Below are positions 1 to 7,521 of a stretch of DNA of 15,925 bases, piece by piece. The stretch is from positions 1-15,925 of the forward strand of contig JBKPAF010000004.1 in NCBI GenBank assembly GCA_046726275.1, in the 5' to 3' direction. A model generated the notes under the pieces. The model worked only from the letters and a program-made list of their open reading frames with translations, searched no databases and had not been told where the DNA came from. A program made the translations under genes and the position numbers. Positions within the stretch are counted from its first letter, which is position 1; each line of letters opens with the position of its first letter. This stretch comes from DASXTW01 sp046726275. GTDB taxonomy: Bacteria; Actinomycetota; UBA4738.

Positions 1-758
1 TCGACGTCTGGGTGAACAACGCCATGACCTCGGTATTCGCGCCGTTCATGGAGATCACGGCGGAGGAGTTTCGCCGGGTCACGGAGGTCACGTACCTCGG
101 AGTCGTCCACGGGACCATGGCGGCCCTGCGGCGCATGCGCCCGAGGGATCGAGGGGCTATCGTGCAGGTGGGATCGGCGCTCGCCTACCGGAGCATCCCG
201 CTGCAGTCGGCGTACTGCGGGGCCAAGCACGCCATCCGCGGATTCACGGATTCGCTCCGGTGCGAGCTGCTTCACGAGGGAAGCGGCATCCGGCTCACGA
301 TGGTTCAGCTCCCGGCCCTCAACACGCCGCAATTCGACGTGGTGCTTTCGCGTCTGCCGGGGAAGCCGCAGCCCGTGCCGCCGATCTATCAACCGGAGAT
401 CGCAGCGGAGGCCATCGTGTGGGCATCCGAGCACGGCAGCCGCGAGGTCTGGGTCGGCGGTTCGACCGTGGCCACCGTGACCGCCGACAAGTTGGCCCCC
501 GGCCTGCTCGACACGTATCTGGGGAGGACGGGATATGCGTCGCAGCAGCAGGACCAGCCTGCCGACCAGGGCCGGCCCTCCAACCTGTGGGAGCCGATAC
601 CTGAAGACCACGGCGCCCACGGAGAATTCGACCGACAGGCACACGATCGCAGCTTCCAGCTCTGGGCGAGTACTCACCGGAAGATCCTCACTCTGGCCGG
701 GACCGCCGCCGGCGCGGCCACGGCCGCGCTGGCTCGCTTGAGGCGCTCCCGGGCGTAA
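1..758 (+). CDS. SDR family oxidoreductase, 5'-truncated by window edge
   Basis: This is the C-terminal part of a short-chain dehydrogenase/reductase, a Rossmann-fold NAD(P)-dependent oxidoreductase with unknown substrate. The first complete codon is at base 3 and 251 residues are visible; the N-terminal glycine-rich cofactor motif lies outside the window. Visible family marks are VNNAM (the usual NNAG), the catalytic Ser in VGSALAYRS and the Tyr/Lys pair in YCGAKHA (Tyr 71, Lys 75 of the visible part). The Asn of the usual Asn-Ser-Tyr-Lys tetrad appears to be Thr, in EVTYLG. After the core comes an extension of about 75 residues containing DHGAHGEFD and a final hydrophobic Ala/Gly segment ending in LRRSRA, possibly a membrane-associated tail. 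The GH15 gene begins 11 bp after the stop, which suggests co-transcription. Family membership is secure; the reaction is not known. Confidence 0.9.
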   Translation, partial: DVWVNNAMTSVFAPFMEITAEEFRRVTEVTYLGVVHGTMAALRRMRPRDRGAIVQVGSALAYRSIPLQSAYCGAKHAIRGFTDSLRCELLHEGSGIRLTMVQLPALNTPQFDVVLSRLPGKPQPVPPIYQPEIAAEAIVWASEHGSREVWVGGSTVATVTADKLAPGLLDTYLGRTGYASQQQDQPADQGRPSNLWEPIPEDHGAHGEFDRQAHDRSFQLWASTHRKILTLAGTAAGAATAALARLRRSRA

Positions 759-769
759 TCTGCCCACCG

Positions 770-2605
770 ATGCCGACGGAGCGGGGTCCTACCGAACGGT
801 ATCCCCCCATCGCGGATTACGCCCTCATCGGCGATTGCCACTCTGCCGCGCTGGTCTCTCGAGCCGGTTCCATCGACTGGTGCTGCATGCCTCGGTTCGA
901 CAGCGGCAGCGCGTTCGGCCGGCTGCTCGACTGGGACCGGGGTGGCCATTGCACGCTGGCGCCGCGTTCCAGGCACACGAGCCACCGTTCCTACGTCGAG
1001 GACACACTGGTACTGGTCACGACATATCGGAGCCAGGGCGGGGAGGCCCGGGTGTTCGACTGCTTCACCATGCGGCGCGGTGGCGCCCGCGATCCCTATC
1101 AGCAGCTGATCCGAGTGATCGAAGGGGTCCGGGGCCGGATGGCACTGGACCTGGTGGTCTCGCCCCGATTCGACTACGGAGAGGTCCGGCCGTGGATCCG
1201 GCAGCACGGCGTACGCCTGTACAGCGCGATCGGAGGGAACGACGCGCTGGTCATCGCGGGCGATCCGGAGCTCACCCCCACCCGCGACCACGATCTGGCC
1301 GCGCGGATCGCGGTGCGAGCCGGCGAGCGAAGCCGAGTGTCCATCCAGTTCATCCGCCCCGAGCTTCTCGACAGGGAGCGGATCTTCGGCCCAGAGCCGG
1401 AGGAGATCGACCACCGGCTGCAACAGACCATCGACTGGTGGCGCCAGTGGGCCTCCCGGGTGTCCATCGGTGGCCCCCGCGCGTCGCCGGTCAAGCGCTC
1501 CGCGATCGTCCTGAAATGCCTGACCAACGCCCCCACGGGCGCCATCGTGGCCGCCCCCACCACCTCTCTCCCAGAGGTGCAGGGCGGCTCGCGGAACTGG
1601 GACTACCGATACAGCTGGATCAGGGATTCCTCGTTCACGGTGAGGGCTCTCGCCGAGCTCGGTTGTGAAGCGGAGGCGGACGGGTTCCGGCGCTTCATCG
1701 AGCGAAGCGCAGCCGGAAGCGCCGAAGACCTCCAGATCCTTTACGGGGCCGGCGGCGAGCGTGGGCTGGTCGAGGTGGTCCTGGAGGAACGCGAGGGGTA
1801 TCGCGGGGCCCGGCCGGTCCGGGTGGGCAACGGCGCCACCCGTCAGCTCCAGCTCGACGCCTACGGCATCCTGCTCGACCTGGCGTGGCGCTGGCATCTT
1901 CGCGGCCACTCGCCGGACGACGACTACTGGCGCTTCCTGGTCGACCTCGTCGATTGCGCGGCCCGGCGATGGCGGGAGCCGGATCACGGGATCTGGGAGG
2001 TGCGAGGCCCGCCAAGGCACTTCGTCCACTCCAAGGTGATGTGCTGGTCAGCGCTGGAGGGCGGGTTGAAGCTGGCTCGGGAATGCTCGCGGAAGGCCCC
2101 GGAGAGGAGGTGGACGACGGCCCGGAACGAGGTGCGACGGGCCATCGAGGCCGAGGGGTACCAGCGGAAACGCGGTGTCTTCGTCCGCTCATTCGGCACC
2201 AGGCAGGTCGACGCCGCTCTGCTCCTGCTTCCCGCGACCGGCTTCGTCGACTACCAGGACGAAAGGATGGTCCGAACCACGGACGCAGTGCGGGACGACC
2301 TCATGGAGGACGGACTGCTCCGCCGGTACCGGGCTGCGGACGGTCTGAAGGGAAAGGAAGGGGTCTTCCTGGCCGCTTCCTTCTGGCTCGCCGAGTGCCT
2401 AGCCCGCCAGGCCCGGCGGGAAGAAGCCGTCGAGGTCTTCGATCGGGCCGTCTCCACGGGGAACGATCTCGGGCTGTTCTCAGAGGAGTTCGATCAGGGC
2501 ACGAGCGAGATGCTGGGCAACTTTCCCCAGGGGCTCACTCATCTTTCTCACATCAGCGCGGCCCTGGCGCTCGGGGCCTCCGACCTAGAACGAGAGGCCG
2601 ACTAG
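770..2605 (+). CDS. Glycoside hydrolase family 15 protein (glucoamylase/trehalase type)
   Basis: This 611-residue protein is an inverting alpha-glucosidase-type hydrolase of family GH15, which in actinobacteria includes glucoamylases and trehalases. The N-terminal DYALIGDCHSAALV and GSIDW begin the beta-sandwich domain (about 1-240). The (alpha/alpha)6 catalytic domain follows, with RNWDYRYSWIRDSSFT near residue 275. The candidate general acid is the Glu in GIWEVRG (about 409) and the candidate general base is in SEEFDQGTSEMLGNFPQ (about 571). No signal peptide is seen, so a cytoplasmic enzyme acting on imported or stored alpha-glucoside or trehalose is likely. Length is normal for the family. 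The ATG at 770 gives the usual family N-terminus but has no clear Shine-Dalgarno sequence, so translation may be coupled to the SDR gene 11 bp upstream. The stop overlaps the stop of the convergent gene. Whether the substrate is trehalose or a maltooligosaccharide cannot be decided here. Confidence 0.95.
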   Translation: MPTERGPTERYPPIADYALIGDCHSAALVSRAGSIDWCCMPRFDSGSAFGRLLDWDRGGHCTLAPRSRHTSHRSYVEDTLVLVTTYRSQGGEARVFDCFTMRRGGARDPYQQLIRVIEGVRGRMALDLVVSPRFDYGEVRPWIRQHGVRLYSAIGGNDALVIAGDPELTPTRDHDLAARIAVRAGERSRVSIQFIRPELLDRERIFGPEPEEIDHRLQQTIDWWRQWASRVSIGGPRASPVKRSAIVLKCLTNAPTGAIVAAPTTSLPEVQGGSRNWDYRYSWIRDSSFTVRALAELGCEAEADGFRRFIERSAAGSAEDLQILYGAGGERGLVEVVLEEREGYRGARPVRVGNGATRQLQLDAYGILLDLAWRWHLRGHSPDDDYWRFLVDLVDCAARRWREPDHGIWEVRGPPRHFVHSKVMCWSALEGGLKLARECSRKAPERRWTTARNEVRRAIEAEGYQRKRGVFVRSFGTRQVDAALLLLPATGFVDYQDERMVRTTDAVRDDLMEDGLLRRYRAADGLKGKEGVFLAASFWLAECLARQARREEAVEVFDRAVSTGNDLGLFSEEFDQGTSEMLGNFPQGLTHLSHISAALALGASDLEREAD

Positions 2606-2946
2606 GACTTCCGGCCGCTCTTGCGGTTGACCGCCGCAAGCAGCTGCGCCTTGCTCATCTTGGACCGCCCTCGGATCCCCAGGTCCTTTGCCTCCTCGTA
2701 GAGCTGGTCCCTGGTCCGGCCCCTCGGTCCGCCGTGAGACCGAAGCCCGCCGCGACGCCCCGACGAGATGTCGCGCCGGGAGAGACGGGAACTCTCCTTG
2801 GCCTCGCCGGACCTGGCCCGCTCCTTGTTGACCGTGCGAGCCGCGATCTCCTCCGCGGTGTCCTCGCTCCGGCCACGTCCCTTGAGGCTCTTCTTGATGT
2901 GGCGGTACTGTCGTTCTCGTTTGGCGCTCCACGCTTCCTGCGGCAT
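2602..2946 (-). CDS. Small basic 'plasmid stabilization'-type protein with Rho-N/SAP-like C-terminus
   Basis: This 114-residue, very Arg/Lys-rich protein belongs to a small family usually labelled 'plasmid stabilization protein' or 'Rho termination factor N-terminal domain-containing'. The N-terminal half (AWSAKRERQYRHIKKS, then SEDTAEEIAARTVNKER) is a charged helical region. The middle, SSGRRGGLRSHGG (about 61-73), is a flexible Arg/Gly linker. The C-terminal 35 residues (TRDQLYEEAKDLGIRGRSKMSKAQLL) look like a helix-extended-loop-helix nucleic-acid-binding fold. The ATG at 2946 is chosen because GGAGAGGAGG lies about 6 bases upstream and the family begins MPQ-W; a longer in-frame reading would run antisense through the stress gene. 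A GTTT-N15-GGGAA promoter-like sequence lies upstream. A nucleic-acid-binding role is likely but the function is unproven. Despite the label there is no sign of a plasmid or a toxin partner. Confidence 0.85.
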   Translation of the reverse strand: MPQEAWSAKRERQYRHIKKSLKGRGRSEDTAEEIAARTVNKERARSGEAKESSRLSRRDISSGRRGGLRSHGGPRGRTRDQLYEEAKDLGIRGRSKMSKAQLLAAVNRKSGRKS

Positions 2947-2998
2947 GGGAGCCTCCTCTCCGATCGTGATTCTGATGTTTCTCCGCTCCTTTAGATGC

Positions 2999-3022
2999 TT
3001 CCCGCTGGGAACAGCGGAAAAC
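2999..3022 (-). promoter_or_regulatory. Candidate SigF/SigB-type promoter for the small basic protein gene
   Basis: On the minus strand GTTT (3022-3019) is followed after 15 bases by GGGAA (3003-2999). This fits the alternative general-stress sigma consensus of Gram-positive bacteria, GTTT-N14-17-GGGWA. Transcription would start near 2991, leaving a leader of about 45 bases that contains the GGAGAGGAGG ribosome binding site. It is found by eye only. Confidence 0.5.
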
Positions 3023-3029
3023 GCGCCTC

Positions 3030-3055
3030 GTTTGGTCGCACCGAGCACAGGGTAG
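3030..3055 (+). promoter_or_regulatory. Candidate SigF/SigB-type promoter for the general stress protein gene
   Basis: GTTT (3030-3033), a 16-base spacer and GGGTAG (3050-3055) match the SigF/SigB promoter pattern. The GTG start at 3065 is only 9 bases after the -10 element, so the transcript would be leaderless or nearly so. The match sits directly before a gene of a family known to be controlled by the general-stress sigma factor in Bacillus, which strengthens the reading. Confidence 0.55.
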
Positions 3056-3064
3056 GCACAGTTC

Positions 3065-3658
3065 GTGGTGGCTTCGGAGCAGAGACCGTCCGACGAGGGC
3101 CGGCCCGCCCTCGCTCCGCACAACATCGTGGCCGCCTTCCGCGAGATGTCAGAGGCGCGGAAAGCCCTCGATGCGCTGGAACGCGGCGGGATCGACGCCG
3201 CCGAGATCTCGCTCCTCGGCCCCGCCGCCGAGGAAGCGGCTGAGCACCTCGACACGCGGGAGCGCGATGCCGGCGTGGCCGGCCGGGTGGGGACGCGTGC
3301 CACCGTGGGAGCCGTCGCCGGCGGGGCGACCGGCGGTCTGGCGGGATTCCTGGCTGGGTTGGCCGCGTTCGCCATCCCGGGAGCCGGCCCGGTCATCGGA
3401 GCAGGAGTCTGGGCGGCCACCATCGGAGGGGCGGTAGCTGGAGGAAGTGTCGGCGGGGTCATCGGTGGTTACTCGGCGGTGGACATGACTGAGGCGTACG
3501 AGCTCACCTACGAATCGGTGCGGGCTGGCCGGGTCCTGGTCGGCGTTCACTCGGATGAACCGGACGACGTCGAAAAGGGCGAGGAGATCCTGCGTAAGCT
3601 CGAGCCCTTGAGCATCAACCGTTTCGACGCGAGCGGCCGTCGCGTCGCTGCTCCCTGA
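3065..3658 (+). CDS. General stress protein 17M-like (YflT-type) glycine-rich protein
   Basis: This 197-residue protein resembles the general stress protein 17M/YflT group. Residues 20-52 (NIVAAFREMSEARKALDALE, then a beta strand ending ISLLG) form a beta-alpha-beta half like those in this family. Residues 71-136 are a long hydrophobic glycine/alanine-rich stretch with Gly-zipper spacing (GAVAGGATGGLAGFLAGLAA and a second block to VGGVIGGYS), probably a membrane-inserting or self-associating hairpin. A second half follows, with RVLVGVHSDEPDDVEKGEEI and a short tail. The GTG at 3065 is the called start; an adjacent GTG at 3068 is equally possible. The SigF/SigB-like promoter just upstream supports a stress role. 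The molecular function of the family is not established. Confidence 0.85.
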   Translation: MVASEQRPSDEGRPALAPHNIVAAFREMSEARKALDALERGGIDAAEISLLGPAAEEAAEHLDTRERDAGVAGRVGTRATVGAVAGGATGGLAGFLAGLAAFAIPGAGPVIGAGVWAATIGGAVAGGSVGGVIGGYSAVDMTEAYELTYESVRAGRVLVGVHSDEPDDVEKGEEILRKLEPLSINRFDASGRRVAAP

Positions 3659-3701
3659 TTTTCCCCGCGCGCGAATCCGACGAGATCACTTCCCGTACGG
3701 G

Positions 3702-3707
3702 TAGAGT
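3702..3707 (+). promoter_or_regulatory. Possible -10 element of the metallophosphoesterase gene
   Basis: TAGAGT lies 8 bases before the GTG start at 3716 and overlaps GGGTAG (3699-3704). It adjoins a perfect 10-base palindrome CCCGTACGGG (3692-3701). No convincing -35 box was seen, so this is a weak call. A short-leader transcript would be implied. Confidence 0.25.
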
Positions 3708-3715
3708 CGGACGGA

Positions 3716-5227
3716 GTGTCGCGTCCGCTCCGCCCCATCCTTCTTCGGGCCGCCCGGATCCTGGTGCCCATCATGGTGGGTCTGGCCGGAGCCTGGCTCG
3801 GAATGTTCGTGCTGGCCCGGTCCACCGTGTCCATGGGGCCGTTCCGGGTCCAGCTCGTCTCCACCTTCGGCCGGGGCGTGACGGTCATCGGCCTCCCGCC
3901 GTTCGGCCGGCTGACGGCCGACACGCATCGGGCCCCCATCCATTTCACCGCCACGGTTCGGGAGGTGGACGTTCGCCAGCTCACGAACAGCATCCGGGGC
4001 GGCGGCATCGACCGCCTGGCACGGATGGTGAGAAGAGAGGCCCTGAGCCAGATCTATCCCTTCGCCCTGCGGCTGCTGGCGGCCGCTCTGTTGGGAGCGG
4101 GGATCCTCGCGCTCCTGGCCTTCCGGAACCATTGGAGGGCGGTGGCGCTGGCCGTTCTCAGCGCGCTGGTGGCTGTGGCGGGATCCGAGACCGTTGCCTG
4201 GGTCACCTACCGGCCGGCGGCGCTGCTCAATCCGACCTTTTCGGGTTCTCTCGCGCTCGCGCCACGGTTGATCGGTCCCGCCCGGACGGCCATCGACAGG
4301 ATCGACAAGTTCACGGCAGAGCTGACCAGGGTCCTGGAGGGCGCGGCCCGGGTCTATACGTCGATCCAGTCGAGCCCGGTGGGCCAGGGTCAGGAGATCA
4401 AGGTCCTGCACATCTCGGACATCCACCTCTCGCCGCTCGGGATGGCGTTCGCCCAGGAAGTCGCGAGCGCCTTCGACGTCGACCTGGTGGTGGATACGGG
4501 CGACATCACGTCGTTCGGGACCCCGGTCGAGCAGCTGATCCTCTCGGACATCGCGGCCTTCGGCCGACCTTACGTCTTCGTTCGGGGGAATCACGACTCT
4601 CTCGAGCTCCAAGAGGCCGTGCGGCGGATCCCCAACGCCATCGTGCTGAACGGCCAGACCAAGGTCGTGAAGGGACTCACCGTATACGGGCGGGGCGATC
4701 CCGTGTTCACACCCGACAAGACCAGTGCGGCGGATGACGAGGAGATCGCCGAACGGGTCCGCGCGGCCGGCCCCGGCATCCTGTTCGACGTCACACGGCT
4801 TCCGCGGGCTCCTGACCTCGTGGCCGTCCACGACGACCGGATGACCGAGGCCGTCGCCGGCCACGTCCCGGTTGTCGTCTCGGGGCATTTCCACGAGCCG
4901 TCTGCCAAGGAGGTTCATGGGACGGTGTACCTCCGGGTCGGATCAACGGGAGGGGCGGGCGCCAACGTCTTCACCGAGATCGGGGGCATCCCCCTGTCCG
5001 CGGAGGTGCTGTATTTCTCGCGGGAGGCGCCCCACTCACTGGTCGCCTACGACTTGATCGAGCAGAGTCCGGAGTCCGGCAGTCTCACGGTGCGCAGGCA
5101 CCTGATCGAGGAGGAGTTCGGGCCGCTCGTGCCCAGTCCTCCGTCCCCGTCGGCGACCCCGTCCGAGTCGCCACCAACCGGAACGACGCCCGTACCGACC
5201 TTGACCTCGGGACCGGCCCCCAGCTAG
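3716..5227 (+). CDS. Membrane-anchored metallophosphoesterase
   Basis: This 503-residue protein combines membrane helices with a calcineurin-like metallophosphoesterase domain, a binuclear-metal phosphomonoesterase/diesterase fold. Hydrophobic segments lie at about 12-34, 116-136 and 140-163. The metal-binding motifs are all present in order: SDIHLS (Asp 235, His 237), DTGDIT (Asp 263), RGNHDS (291-294), VHDD (His 372) and SGHFHEP (390-393). The loop between TM2 and TM3 (RNHWR) is positively charged and so probably cytoplasmic. That places the 80-residue segment after TM1 and the C-terminal catalytic domain outside the membrane. The tail from about 470 is rich in Pro, Ser and Thr, like a wall-spanning or low-complexity linker. 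The start is GTG with only a weak GGACGGAG in front. It is a single gene, 127 bp before the ABC operon. The substrate is unknown; cell-envelope or nucleotide phosphoesters are possibilities. Confidence 0.9.
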   Translation: MSRPLRPILLRAARILVPIMVGLAGAWLGMFVLARSTVSMGPFRVQLVSTFGRGVTVIGLPPFGRLTADTHRAPIHFTATVREVDVRQLTNSIRGGGIDRLARMVRREALSQIYPFALRLLAAALLGAGILALLAFRNHWRAVALAVLSALVAVAGSETVAWVTYRPAALLNPTFSGSLALAPRLIGPARTAIDRIDKFTAELTRVLEGAARVYTSIQSSPVGQGQEIKVLHISDIHLSPLGMAFAQEVASAFDVDLVVDTGDITSFGTPVEQLILSDIAAFGRPYVFVRGNHDSLELQEAVRRIPNAIVLNGQTKVVKGLTVYGRGDPVFTPDKTSAADDEEIAERVRAAGPGILFDVTRLPRAPDLVAVHDDRMTEAVAGHVPVVVSGHFHEPSAKEVHGTVYLRVGSTGGAGANVFTEIGGIPLSAEVLYFSREAPHSLVAYDLIEQSPESGSLTVRRHLIEEEFGPLVPSPPSPSATPSESPPTGTTPVPTLTSGPAPS

Positions 5228-5279
5228 GGAGAACGTCGGGACCATTCGGCGGATCTGTCGCAATCGGGTCCTCCCGGAC

Positions 5280-5308
5280 TTGCACGAGAAGCTAGGTCGG
5301 GATTACAA
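5280..5308 (+). promoter_or_regulatory. Candidate housekeeping promoter of the sugar ABC operon
   Basis: TTGCAC (5280-5285), a 17-base spacer and TTACAA (5303-5308) resemble a sigma-70-type -35/-10 pair. They lie in the 127-bp gap ahead of the ATPase gene, which has a GGAGGAG ribosome binding site near 5340-5346. No clear repressor operator was recognised in this gap. Confidence 0.35.
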
Positions 5309-5354
5309 AGGCGCCGGAGGACGGGGGCCCAACAGGTGCGGAGGAGTCGTCTCC

Positions 5355-6578
5355 ATGGCTGAGATCACGCTCGACGAGGTCTCCAAGATCTATCCCGACG
5401 GCACGCAGGCGGTGTATTCCCTCGACCTCGGGATCAAGGACGGCGAGTTCATGGTCCTGGTTGGCCCATCGGGCTGCGGGAAGACGACGGCCCTCCGCAT
5501 GGTGGCGGGACTGGAGGACATCAGCGGGGGGACCATCCTCATCGGGGATCGAGTCGTCAACGACGTCCCGCCGAGGGACCGTGACATCGCCATGGTTTTT
5601 CAGAACTATGCGCTCTACCCGCACATGTCCGTGTACGACAACATGGCCTTCGGACTGAAGCTCCGGAAATTGCCGAAGGAGGAGATCAACAGGCGGGTCC
5701 AGCGGGCGGCCGACATCCTCGGGTTGGAGGAGTTCCTGAAGCGGAAGCCCCGGGCTTTGTCGGGCGGCCAGCGGCAGCGGGTGGCCATGGGACGCGCCAT
5801 CGTCCGGGAGCCGCAGGCCTTCCTGATGGACGAGCCCCTGTCGAACCTCGACGCCAAGCTGCGCGTCCAGATGCGCTCGGAGATCGCGAAGATCCAGCAC
5901 GACCTGAAGGTCACCACGATCTACGTCACACATGACCAGACCGAAGCCATGACCATGGGCGACCGGGTGGCGGTCATCAAGAAGGGCGAGCTCCAACAGG
6001 TCGACGCGCCCCAGACGCTCTACGACCGCCCCGACAACCTGTTCGTGGCGGGGTTCATCGGTTCGCCGGCGATGAACCTGGTGGCCGCCAAGCTCAGCCG
6101 CTCGGATGGGAGCCTGTTCGCGGAGTTCGGGGGATACCGGCTCCGGATCGGAGAGGAGACCCTGAAGTCCAGGCCTGCCCTTGAGAGGTTCGATGGCAAA
6201 GAGGTGATCCTGGGCATCCGGCCGGAGGACATGGAGGATGCGTCGCTACTCAAGGATGCGCCCCAGGACCGAAGGATCTCCTCGAGGGTCGATCTACGAG
6301 AGGCGCTGGGGTCCGAGGTCCTGGTCCACTTCGAGGTGAACGCCCCGATCGTCCTGACGGAGGACACGCGCGAGCTCGCCGTGGACGTCGGCGCCGAGGC
6401 AATCGAGGACCTGGAGGAGAAGGCCAAGGAGGCGAGATCGACCTTCGTGGCCCAGCTCAGCCCGCGAACCAGGCTGAGGAAGGGCGACGAGCTCGAGGTG
6501 GTCGTCGACACGAACCGCCTCCACCTCTTCGATCCCGAGACGGGGCTCGGGATCTACGGAGCCAGTGACGATCAGTGA
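5355..6578 (+). CDS. ugpC: Carbohydrate ABC importer ATP-binding protein (UgpC/MsmX/MalK family)
   Basis: This 407-residue ATPase drives a CUT1-type sugar or sugar-phosphate importer. The nucleotide-binding domain is complete: Walker A GPSGCGKTT (37-45), Q-loop VFQNYALYPHMS (Gln 83), signature LSGGQRQRVAMGRA (from 135), Walker B AFLMDEP with catalytic Glu 160, and switch His 193 in VTHDQTEAM. A C-terminal TOBE/MalK-type regulatory region begins near 235 (IGSPAMNL, then GIRPED at 287). It carries an acidic stretch near 350-385, EAIEDLEEKAKEA. The ATG at 5355 is preferred over an upstream in-frame start at 5280 because GGAGGAG lies 9 bases before it and MAEITLDEVSKIYPDG is the usual family N-terminus. 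Its last 14 bases overlap the next gene. Such ATPases often serve several importers; the symbol reflects family, not a proven glycerol-phosphate substrate. Confidence 0.95.
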   Translation: MAEITLDEVSKIYPDGTQAVYSLDLGIKDGEFMVLVGPSGCGKTTALRMVAGLEDISGGTILIGDRVVNDVPPRDRDIAMVFQNYALYPHMSVYDNMAFGLKLRKLPKEEINRRVQRAADILGLEEFLKRKPRALSGGQRQRVAMGRAIVREPQAFLMDEPLSNLDAKLRVQMRSEIAKIQHDLKVTTIYVTHDQTEAMTMGDRVAVIKKGELQQVDAPQTLYDRPDNLFVAGFIGSPAMNLVAAKLSRSDGSLFAEFGGYRLRIGEETLKSRPALERFDGKEVILGIRPEDMEDASLLKDAPQDRRISSRVDLREALGSEVLVHFEVNAPIVLTEDTRELAVDVGAEAIEDLEEKAKEARSTFVAQLSPRTRLRKGDELEVVVDTNRLHLFDPETGLGIYGASDDQ

Positions 6579-7521
6579 CACGGCGACTCTGACGCGGGCA
6601 CCCGCCCCCCCGGCCCGACGGCGAGGCGGGCTCGCAGCATGGTTGCGCAAGCATTCGTTCGAGCTCGCCTTGATATCACCGCTCGTCATCTACGTGTTGA
6701 TCCTGACGGTCGCCCCCATCATCGACACGTTCCGCCAGTCGTTCAGCTCTCGGACAGGGGGGTTCGGGACCCTCGACAGCTATCGGTTCATCTTCGAAAG
6801 CTCGACGTTCCGCCAGGCCGTCGTCAACACCATCATCGTGGCCCTGCTCTCGCTGATCCTCGAGGTGGGTGTCGGTCTGGCCATCGCGCTCGCCCTGAAC
6901 GTGGCGTTCCGGGGCCGGGGATTCGCCCGCACCGTCATGCTGGTGCCGCTCGGCGTCCCCACCATCGTGTCGGGGGCGATCATGCTGCTGATCTTCGCTC
7001 GAGCCGGCTACATGAACTCGGTGATGGGCCTGTTCACCGGTCTCATCGACAAGATCCCCGGCATCGACATCGAGTGGGTCAATGTCTCGTGGACGGTGGC
7101 GGGGGGATGGCGCACGCTGTTCACGGTCGCCATCGCGGACATGTGGAAGGTGCTCCCGGTCATGACCCTGATCTTCCTGGCCGGCCTCCAGTCGATCCCG
7201 GAGGACGTCTACGAGGCTGCGGACGTCGATGGGGCGACGAAATGGCAGCGCTTCGTTCGGGTCACCCTTCCCCTCCTCATCCCCTTCTTCACCATGGCCC
7301 TCATCCTGCGAGCCATCGACGCGTTCCGGATCTTTGAACTTGCCCTGGTGCTGGCAGGTGGGATCGAACCCGTGCTCGGAACCTACATCGCGAACAGATA
7401 CCTCCCGCCCACCAGGGACATCTTCACGGCATCTGCCGCCTCCATCGTCCTGTTCGGCATCATCATGGTGTTCATCGTCCTGTACCTCAGATTCGTCGCC
7501 AGATTCCAGGTGGAACGATGA
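6565..7521 (+). CDS. Sugar ABC transporter permease (MalF/UgpA type)
   Basis: This 318-residue integral membrane protein is one of the two permease subunits of the importer. The N-terminus is an Arg/Pro/Ala-rich cytoplasmic tail (1-30). The first membrane helix (about 32-52, LALISPLVIYVLILTVAPII) follows, and further helices lie near 86-112, 122-145, 184-208, 235-255 and 288-310. The cytoplasmic EAA loop that docks on the ATPase is clear at 217-236 (EAADVDGATKWQRFVRVTLP). The GTG at 6565 overlaps the ATPase gene by 14 bases and has CGGAG just upstream, so translation is probably coupled. The substrate cannot be read from the sequence. Confidence 0.93.
   Translation: MTISDTATLTRAPAPPARRRGGLAAWLRKHSFELALISPLVIYVLILTVAPIIDTFRQSFSSRTGGFGTLDSYRFIFESSTFRQAVVNTIIVALLSLILEVGVGLAIALALNVAFRGRGFARTVMLVPLGVPTIVSGAIMLLIFARAGYMNSVMGLFTGLIDKIPGIDIEWVNVSWTVAGGWRTLFTVAIADMWKVLPVMTLIFLAGLQSIPEDVYEAADVDGATKWQRFVRVTLPLLIPFFTMALILRAIDAFRIFELALVLAGGIEPVLGTYIANRYLPPTRDIFTASAASIVLFGIIMVFIVLYLRFVARFQVER

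Noticed and set aside
674..2029. Long open frame of 451 codons on the minus strand opposite the GH15 gene
   Set aside because: It is antisense to a clear GH15 gene with intact motifs, has no recognisable domain and is explained by GC-rich third-position bias.
2602..2946. Toxin-antitoxin or plasmid maintenance locus, suggested by the 'plasmid stabilization' family name
   Set aside because: No toxin, replication or partition gene is nearby, and the promoter and context point to a chromosomal stress gene.
1885..2994. Plus-strand open frame of 369 codons spanning the end of GH15 and the small basic protein gene
   Set aside because: Its translation is Arg/Gly/Pro-rich shadow sequence, out of frame with one real gene and antisense to another.
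2947..3462. N-terminal extension of the small basic protein
   Set aside because: The extension is antisense to the stress protein gene, and a strong ribosome binding site precedes the ATG at 2946.
3686..4918. Minus-strand open frame of 410 codons opposite the phosphoesterase
   Set aside because: Low-complexity Arg/Gly/Asp/His-rich shadow of a gene with all its catalytic motifs.
5260..5283. Imperfect hairpin (GCAA/TTGC and CGGG/CCCG arms) ahead of the ABC operon, as a repressor operator or terminator
   Set aside because: The arms are short and asymmetric with an internal bulge and no T tract, so it is not better than chance in GC-rich DNA.
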